A DNA stretch of 64,000 nucleotides from Sympetrum striolatum (taxonomy: Eukaryota > Arthropoda > Insecta > Odonata > Libellulidae), in assembly GCA_947579665.1 (NCBI GenBank), contig OX388343.1, positions 91,802,254 through 91,866,253 of the forward strand. The letters run 5' to 3'. Made by a program: the position numbers and the translations under genes. The notes beneath the pieces are model-generated. The model was not told the origin of the DNA. It searched no databases and saw only the letters and a program-made list of their open reading frames with translations. This document shows positions 57,961-64,000 of this stretch, in pieces. Numbering within the stretch: the stretch's first letter is position 1; each line of letters opens with the position of its first letter.

Positions 57961-58620
57961 ACCCTGGAAATATGATGATTAGATGCCATTGACGCCGTTT
58001 CGGATCAGGGAACGCAACAGAGACGAGGGGGACCCAAGACGACTCAATCCCTACAAAAAACGCATTCGGACCCTCGAAAAAATCCGGGAGAGCGATTAAC
58101 CGCGACGGGATGATTCCGACCTTAAGTTTGCCAACACGGTCTCATGCGCCCTCGGGAGAGTTGAACATTTCATCGCAGGGTTTGAATGGAACGAGAGGGG
58201 GAAGGCTTTAAAAATAGCATCGCACGCACGCACCCCTACCCCACGGGGGAAACTTGATTTAGCCCCACTTTGGCGATTGGGGCAAGGTGGGTCGGTTGAA
58301 CTTTTCGGTGACATCGACTTCACGCTGTAGCACGTACAGTATGTTCGGCATAAAGGGCGACGGGTTTGCTGAATAAATGGTGCGAGGGGTTGGAAAAGGG
58401 ATTTATTCCCACACGCTCCGCCTCATTCCTTTCCCATATCATTCTCCGTTTGGTCCATTGCAATGCGAATGTCATCTTTGGGATTTCTCTCGCCTTAATC
58501 CCTTAGATCCATACGTCTCTCTCCTCCACGAGGGGCTCCAGGTGAAGTTGCCTGAATTCAAATGCATCTTCATATACGACTCGTTTTGCGCAGGGACGCG
58601 GTCAATCAGTGTTGTGATCT
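57960..58620. promoter_or_regulatory. GC/CpG-richer patch
   Basis: Composition rises to clearly higher GC with many CpG, and chance frames up to 113 codons appear. No specific regulatory motif or product is recognised. Confidence 0.2.
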
Positions 58621-59200
58621 CGCAACATACCAACAGATATTCACTTCGTTCAGGTATGGGTTTTGAAGTGCGGCTTCAAAGATATCTGAACATTCGTACT
58701 GATTCTCAGATATGTTAGGATCTGAAAGGGATATAACCATCACCACTCTTTCATCCTTAACTGATCCCATACCGTTAATTTTAAAACTTTTTTATCCACG
58801 CGAGCCTGCGTTGCGTGACTGTATTTGTAGAAGAATTTCTATTCTGTAATACTCTTCCCTATCCCGGATTTACTTAGTCATTCCACAATCTAATTCGAAA
58901 AACTAGCAAAAATTCTCACTTCAGAAAAATAAGAAATAGAATTTATTGATATTAAACTATTATTCCGTTCCAAACGCTACATTTGAAATGAGAAGGTGGA
59001 ATTTATCATGTTCAAATCCGGTAGATTAGTTTATTTGACTAGTTAAGAGTGATATGTCAAATAAAGGACGAGAAAGTTCTCTATGCGAAAGACCACCGTG
59101 GTATCGCGTTAATGAAATTAAGATGGAAATGGCAGCCCTCCCGTTTTATACACAAGTAAACTAAGAAGCCAAGTAGATACAGAATGAATATTTATAAATC
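58620..59200. other. AT-rich non-coding stretch
   Basis: No gene is recognised. Confidence 0.5.
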
Positions 59201-59204
59201 TGAT

Positions 59205-59346
59205 ACGTCCAAGCTCAACTTCGTGGAAGGGAGCCATACTAAAGAAGTAAAACACTTAGTAATTTCCATATAATATATGGTAATATCGATCGAATATTTT
59301 TATAGAAGCGAGTAGTTTCGTCTACAAATAGACATCTTCAGGCTTC
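59205..59346 (-). mobile_element. Penelope-like fragment with near-complete hammerhead (minus)
   Basis: Read on the minus strand from 59,346: GCTTC and GAAGC helix I arms are perfect (plus positions 59,342-59,346 and 59,305-59,309, 5 bp). CTGAAGA (59,341-59,335) is an intact CUGANGA box. One extra U is followed by a perfect 5 bp stem II (GTCTA and TAGAC, 4-base loop). GAAAC (59,319-59,315) is intact, and ACTACT then C form the minimal stem III and cleavage base. The second stem III pair is lost (C-C). Predicted cleavage would lie between 59,310 and 59,309. Downstream sequence (TATGGAAATTACTAAG, TTTTACTTCTTTAG) matches the plus copy at 59.5 kb. Confidence 0.7.
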
Positions 59347-59379
59347 ATCTTTATGTTTCATCATATTTGTATATTCAAA

Positions 59380-59600
59380 ATATGTATATTATGGAAATTA
59401 CCGAGTGTACAGTGTACCTCTCTAGAATGAATCCCTATATACAATTCATTCCTATTTGCTGAAGATGTCCATTAGTAAACGAAACTAGTCGCATTTACAT
59501 AAAATGTATATTCTATGGAAATTAATAAGGGTTTAACTTCTTTAGACTGAATATTTATATTCGCTTCATTCCTATTTGTTAAGTTTGTTTCGTACATTTG
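59380..59600 (+). mobile_element. Tandem Penelope-like units with hammerhead-like core (plus)
   Basis: Two partial units repeat with a 120 bp period: CATTCCTATTTG occurs at 59,447 and 59,567, and a TATGGAAATTA stretch occurs in each. Between them at 59,459-59,465 is CTGAAGA, then GAAAC at 59,481-59,485, ACTAGT (2 bp stem III) and C. Stem II is degraded (GTCCA against TAAAC), and helix I does not pair. The second unit has TTAAGTTTG where CTGAAGATG would start, so its ribozyme is lost. With the minus copy this makes an inverted plus tandem cluster, an arrangement known for Penelope-like elements. Confidence 0.65.
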
Positions 59601-59604
59601 TTTT

Positions 59605-61265
59605 ACAACCTCTGGTTGTCTCATATCTGGATGAGGTAATACTTCAAACCTTATGCTTCTGATTGTACGTGACTTATCGGTCATGTACTGCACTTGCCTA
59701 TTGCATTCTTACTCGTGTTAAACTGTTTTCTCTCGATATCATTATTGAGTTTTTATCAACCTCTTAAACCCACTTCCTACTCTTTCTTTCTCTCTTAATA
59801 AGTTAGATGAACTCATTAATTCATCGGTAAAATCTATTCCTTTGTAAAGCAATCCCATAAGATAGATATTACCTTTATCTTAAGATATCTTTCCTTCTCC
59901 ACTCTAAAGGAGATTTTCGGATAATGCACAAATCGCAATTTTCTTAATCCATTAATAGGAAAATTTGGAATATAAGTCTGATATTGGCGATTAAATTTTT
60001 TCATAACGCCAAATTTTCCTTTATAATAATTTGGTTTTTCTCCAGGTTTCTGATAATTTTAAACGTTAAATTCAAGGAGGGGAATTAGTCTCTGAAAATT
60101 CACGATACTTTCTTTAAAATCGTTTAGTTCATCCACAATTTCTGTTTTACTTACTTTATCAGCTATTTCTTCCCTTAATCCCTTGTATCTCTATCTCCCA
60201 GCAGTTCCCCAATCACGGCACACTCAACCGTTAACTATTGCTCCGCGGCGCACTAAGGAAAAATATTGTTTTTCCGTCAAAATCAGAATTCTAAAATATT
60301 CACAGCTTCACAAAAGAATGACGAGATACCCAGAATAATAAAATGCATTTGTAAGACAATTTGAATTGAATTGAACACATTTGAAGAACCTGAGCAAATA
60401 TACAGTGAAGTTAGGAAGTTTCGCCTAATGTTATAGCAAATAAAAAAAGATTTTTGCAACCAACGAAGCGTTACCTCACAATAATCTATGCTGAGATTGC
60501 TAAAATGAAATCCAGAGGAAGGAAAAGGAATCAACTTAATTTCTCCCCCAGGGCGGACACACATTTGCAGCCGACATTGCTTCAAGCCCCTCTTTCATCT
60601 CAAACCGAATCGAATAATTCCCGTTTTAATCCCGGAAGATCTCCGGATTGAACTTCAGCATCGAAATAAGCGGTAATTAAACCGAAGGCGAGCGACAGGT
60701 GGTTTACAGTACTGCAATCCTAGCGCAAGAGTTACCCCACGCGAAAGAACAGTTGCAGCAATGCCCAAGGTCGCGAACACATTGACCACCACTGATTGAT
60801 TTCTCTCCGGGATATTTTTCCCTTCCGGTAGCAGCCAAGGATCGCTCCGGCACCATATCAGTCAAGGCCTTTGGAACCAGAATCAATATGATCTTTCGCA
60901 AATCCGAGGAAGAAGGAAGTTCCGCATGCCCGGTTGATGGACGTTAAGTGATCGATCTTAATTGCCGATTCGTTCGGTTGTTTATGGCGGAGATTAAAAG
61001 AATGCCGTCTTTGCAATTAGAGAGCTTCTTGATCAAGTGAAAGCGGGCGCTTGAAAATTTTCCCGAACCAGGAAGTGAGAATCAGCCGTGAAACGTAATA
61101 TCTCAGATTAGTCGTTTGATTTAACGCGAATTCACGAGATAGCGCTAAGAAACATTGCTCATAACTTCGACGATCGCTTTTTATCGTTCGAGTACACGAC
61201 TTTGCGACCGAAATAATATCTTCTAAAAGGTGTGTGGTAGGATTACGAAACCTTTTTTGGAGTCT
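59605..61265. other. Non-coding stretch
   Basis: No gene is recognised. The interval is AT-rich to 60,500, then more balanced, with chance frames of about 65 codons at 60.45-60.90 kb. Confidence 0.5.
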
Positions 61266-61272
61266 GGACGTA

Positions 61273-61759
61273 CAGTAAACTCCCGTTTATCCGAAATGAT
61301 CGGGACTGCGGCCGGTTCGGATAACGAAAATTTCGGATAAACCGAAGTCCCGCGAGAAAAACCTCGAATTGCGTCAATACCGCGAAATATTATCGTAAAA
61401 CGTGCGTACGTAGAAAGTTATTGATATGGTTTTGAAAAATCCTGCATGTTTTTGACTGGAAACATTGTTTTAACGTGTTAAAAAGGCGCCAAAGTATGAT
61501 TGAAAACTCGAAGTTTTTAAATGCTGTTTATAAATTTTTACAAAGCTAGTTTATTTTGCGTTCTTACAGAAAAAATCCGCCTTATTTGGCAGCGGGGAAA
61601 AACAGCAGCTAGAGTATGTACATATATGAAGAGGTGTCACGAGCAAATAAGTAATGGGTCGCGATGGTATTCGGTGGGTGAGTGTGAGGCATTCGGAAAA
61701 GTTTGCTAGGATAAAGCGGATTTCGGATAAACACGATTCGGATGAACGGGAGTTTACTA
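61273..61759. mobile_element. pogo/Tigger-like MITE, 487 bp (second family)
   Basis: The left end CAGTAAACTCCCGTTTATCC and the right end GGATGAACGGGAGTTTACTA are inverted repeats. The last base is A where G is expected. TA flanks both ends (61,271-61,272 and 61,760-61,761). Subterminal TTCGGATAA blocks occur on both sides. A 62-codon frame inside resembles no transposase, so the element is non-autonomous. The ends differ from the 43.1 kb MITE but follow the same pattern. Confidence 0.85.
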
Positions 61760-61764
61760 TATAT

Positions 61765-62735
61765 TTCTAAGCCTTTGACTCGTCGAATTGGTGATTGCTC
61801 GGTTTTAAAACTTACTCCTCAAGCTTTCATTCTTAAATCGGCATGTATCTAGTATGAAGTTTGTCCCCTATGGTGGCTAAATACATTTTATCTCATGGCT
61901 AACTATTGAGTCTGTTAGTAGTTAATGAGAATGATGGAATTGGCAGATCTGGTTTTCTCTGCCTAGGCTTTCTCTAAGTTGCCCGTTCGCGTTTCGGGAA
62001 TAGGCATTTATCAAGTCGCAGCCCATAGTAAACCAATACTATGTCATATATATGCCATATATATGCCAATACTATACCCATAGCACCAGTAATATCTAAC
62101 GGACCCAAATTTTGATCCAAACACTCTCACTAAGAATCCGGCAAGATAGTGAAACTTGATGTCATTATACAGCTAATATCATTTTAATGAAGCGATGCTT
62201 TTTTTGAAGACTTTCTATTATTACAAAGTTATGGCAACTCTTGAAGATGTAATCGGTGATTTTGAAATACCACCTCTTAGAATATGATTAATAACCACCG
62301 AAACGTTTTACACTGTCAGAGAGGAACAAAAAAACTCACGAGCTCGCAAAAAACTCACGAGCTCGCAAAAAACTACACCTTTCCTACAGGACTGGTTCCG
62401 TTATAGCAATGTTTCTTTCAGTCATTTTCAGCCTAACATTGCTGCAGTCTGCAGCAAAAAAGAAATATTTTTACACACACAATCACCAACGAATTTGGAG
62501 AAAAATACGAAATAATGGCTTAAATAATGAGTTTTCTTTCAAATTGTGAAGTGAAATTCACCTGAATAGCGATAAGTAAAGGAGTATTGGGACAACTCTG
62601 CTAGTGTGATTGATCAAAAATAGGATTTCCCGTTACGAAAATTGTCATTCTAGAAGAATACTTGCAGAGAATTCTCGCAGAATAATTTCTTGATAAGCCT
62701 TTTTACATAGATATTTTATAATTTTTGAGTTGAGG
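61765..62735. other. AT-rich non-coding stretch
   Basis: No gene is recognised, apart from the small tandem repeat at 62,329. Confidence 0.5.
62329..62374 (+). repeat. 19 bp tandem repeat, 2.4 copies
   Basis: The unit AAAAAACTCACGAGCTCGC is repeated exactly at 62,329 and 62,348, with a partial third copy. Each unit contains the palindrome CGAGCTCG. Perfect identity suggests recent slippage. Confidence 0.9.
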
Positions 62736-62736
62736 A

Positions 62737-62822
62737 TGGAATAATGGTGGTGTTATTACACCCCCTTCCATATGCCTCTGGCGACTCGCAGGTTATATAT
62801 CTAAATCTAAAATCTAAATAAT
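62737..62822 (+). mobile_element. Retroelement tail family copy 7
   Basis: GGAATAATGGTGGTGTTATT leads into CACCCCCTTCCATATGCC and TCTGGCGACTCGCAGGTT, then the best preserved tail (TATCTAAATCTAAAATCTAA). In the inner stem C-G becomes U-G, which still pairs. The outer stem is weakened. Confidence 0.8.
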
Positions 62823-62824
62823 AT

Positions 62825-63560
62825 TGCATTCAACATAACGGATCTTCTTCTCGACGTAGGAAGGGGTCTATACAGCACTCACAACTTGTTATGAAAGCTA
62901 AGTAGAGATTGTAATAGACATAACATTCGTAGCAAAGAAATATTCTGAGGATGATTCGTATTTGTGTCTAACGCAAGCAGAATGCCTTTGCAAACCCACA
63001 GAACAATAGTGTAGTGTAATATAATTCCATCTAATATACCTTTACGCTGTAGAAAAATCTAATTTTTCTTCAACATGTAACTGATTAGTATACAGCATTC
63101 CTATTTTTGCACTTCTTAAATTTGAAACAGTACAATCAGAACATTGATTTTGTTCCAGTGAATCCATGCACACAGTTGATTTTTCGTTACATCAGTTTTC
63201 AAATAAATGCATAAAATGACTTGAATTGATGTGAAAAATAACAAGTAGAATAAAAACGCCTGGTTATCCACGAAGTAAACCCTCTCACGGGATACATAAG
63301 CTTTAAAACAACGCTAAAAGATATTAGGTTTTCTACAGCTGGGTAACTCCTTTTAAGAAAACATCTCAGGAGCTTCCATTCATTACCGAAATATCCTCCT
63401 GGCTGGAGTGGCACCTATATATTTATCCTCTCCAGTAAGTCTGTTACCACGGATCTGGAATTGGTCTTCTCCATCAAGTCTTCGCTCGTAAAGTAAGCAT
63501 TACCTTCCGGGAAACATTCCACGAGCGCATTATAATAGAAAACACCTCATTCATGATATC
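62825..63560. other. AT-rich non-coding stretch
   Basis: No gene is recognised. Confidence 0.5.
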
Positions 63561-64000
63561 GCTTTATTTTGATTCTTTTTGCGCCCTGGGGCGGATTTCT
63601 CTTGTTAGGCACCTCCGCCATCATTAGCGGCATCCGGGTGAACGCACAGCCTCGGAGGAAGGCGCACCTTTTATAAGGGCCTCGAAGATTTTTCCCAGAG
63701 GGAGGGTGCGCGCGAAAGTGAATTCTATTTTTACGAGTCGACTGGTGAGATAGGGAAGCCCCCTGGGACTTTTCCGAGAATCACTTCTCGGTACGCAGGG
63801 GAGGTTTCAAGCGAGGATTTATTTCAAGATCCTCGGAGCGGGAATAACGAGGATTACTAATTTTAACCGCCCTTAAGGGATCTATTATTCCGAATCCTCT
63901 GCCGATTGATATGGAGAGAGGTCGTTAAATCGATCGTGACTTTTCCTCGATCGTCTGCAATGCGTCAGAGATGGATACTGGGAGGTCATTCCGAAAGATT
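63560..64000 (+). promoter_or_regulatory. GC-rich patch with TATA-like site at the window end
   Basis: Composition turns GC- and CpG-rich. CCTTTTATAAGGGCC places a TATA-like TATAAG at 63,672-63,677, with GC-rich flanks, followed about 30 bp later by GAGGGAGGGTGCGCGCG. A TATA promoter reading rightward out of the window is possible, but no initiator or coding start confirms it. Confidence 0.25.

Noticed and set aside
58096..58718. Frames of 75 and 113 codons as exons
   Set aside because: They lie in a GC-richer patch with open frames on both strands, no known motif and no convincing splice context.

Overview
The window looks like about 64 kb of AT-rich, gene-poor nuclear DNA from an arthropod, most likely an insect. 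This is inferred from its mix of mobile elements; the species cannot be named. No bacterial-type gene, operon, rRNA, CRISPR array or clearly recognisable protein-coding exon is visible. The longest open frame is 154 codons and resembles no family I know. Almost all short open frames are chance frames, concentrated in patches that are richer in GC and CpG.

What can be supported is mainly repeats. (1) Seven copies of one retrotransposon 3' end with a foldable GC-rich core and a TCTAAA-type tail lie at 32.1-32.4, 41.2, 47.8, 49.6, 50.2-50.4, 51.8 and 62.7 kb. Two keep a homologous coding remnant upstream. (2) Six fragments with hammerhead-ribozyme-like cores, of the kind carried by Penelope-like elements, lie at 21.0, 30.9-31.0 (an inverted pair), 31.6, 49.8 and 59.2-59.6 kb (an inverted pair plus a tandem unit). 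(3) tRNA-derived SINE-like copies lie at 1.7 and 46.4 kb (one family), 9.4, 10.3 and 33.3 kb. (4) A tandem array at 17.3-18.3 kb is built from two alternating ~168 bp units, each carrying a Pol III B-box-like motif, and it ends in a palindrome shared with a solitary relative at 5.5 kb. (5) Short DNA transposons with visible ends and target-site duplications are two pogo/Tigger-like MITEs (43.1-43.7 and 61.3-61.8 kb) and one hAT-like MITE (51.2-51.6 kb). (6) Other apparent retroelement 3' ends lie at 22.1-22.6 and 54.5-54.6 kb.

Several CpG-richer patches stand out from the AT-rich background (12.4-12.9, 20.0-20.6, 27.8-28.3, 38.2-38.8, 52.3-52.5, 58.0-58.6 and 63.6-64.0 kb). Two carry strong promoter-type motifs: a perfect NRF1-type palindrome at 27,841, and an abutting ETS plus CRE pair at 38,666-38,682 with two more perfect CREs within 400 bp. 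These are the best candidates for regulatory DNA or first exons. The rest reads as intergenic or intronic sequence with microsatellites and small hairpins.

The most interesting candidates for something undescribed are the B-box array with its terminal palindrome, and the number and arrangement of hammerhead-like cores in so small a region. All calls come from reading the sequence by eye; no search or folding program was run.
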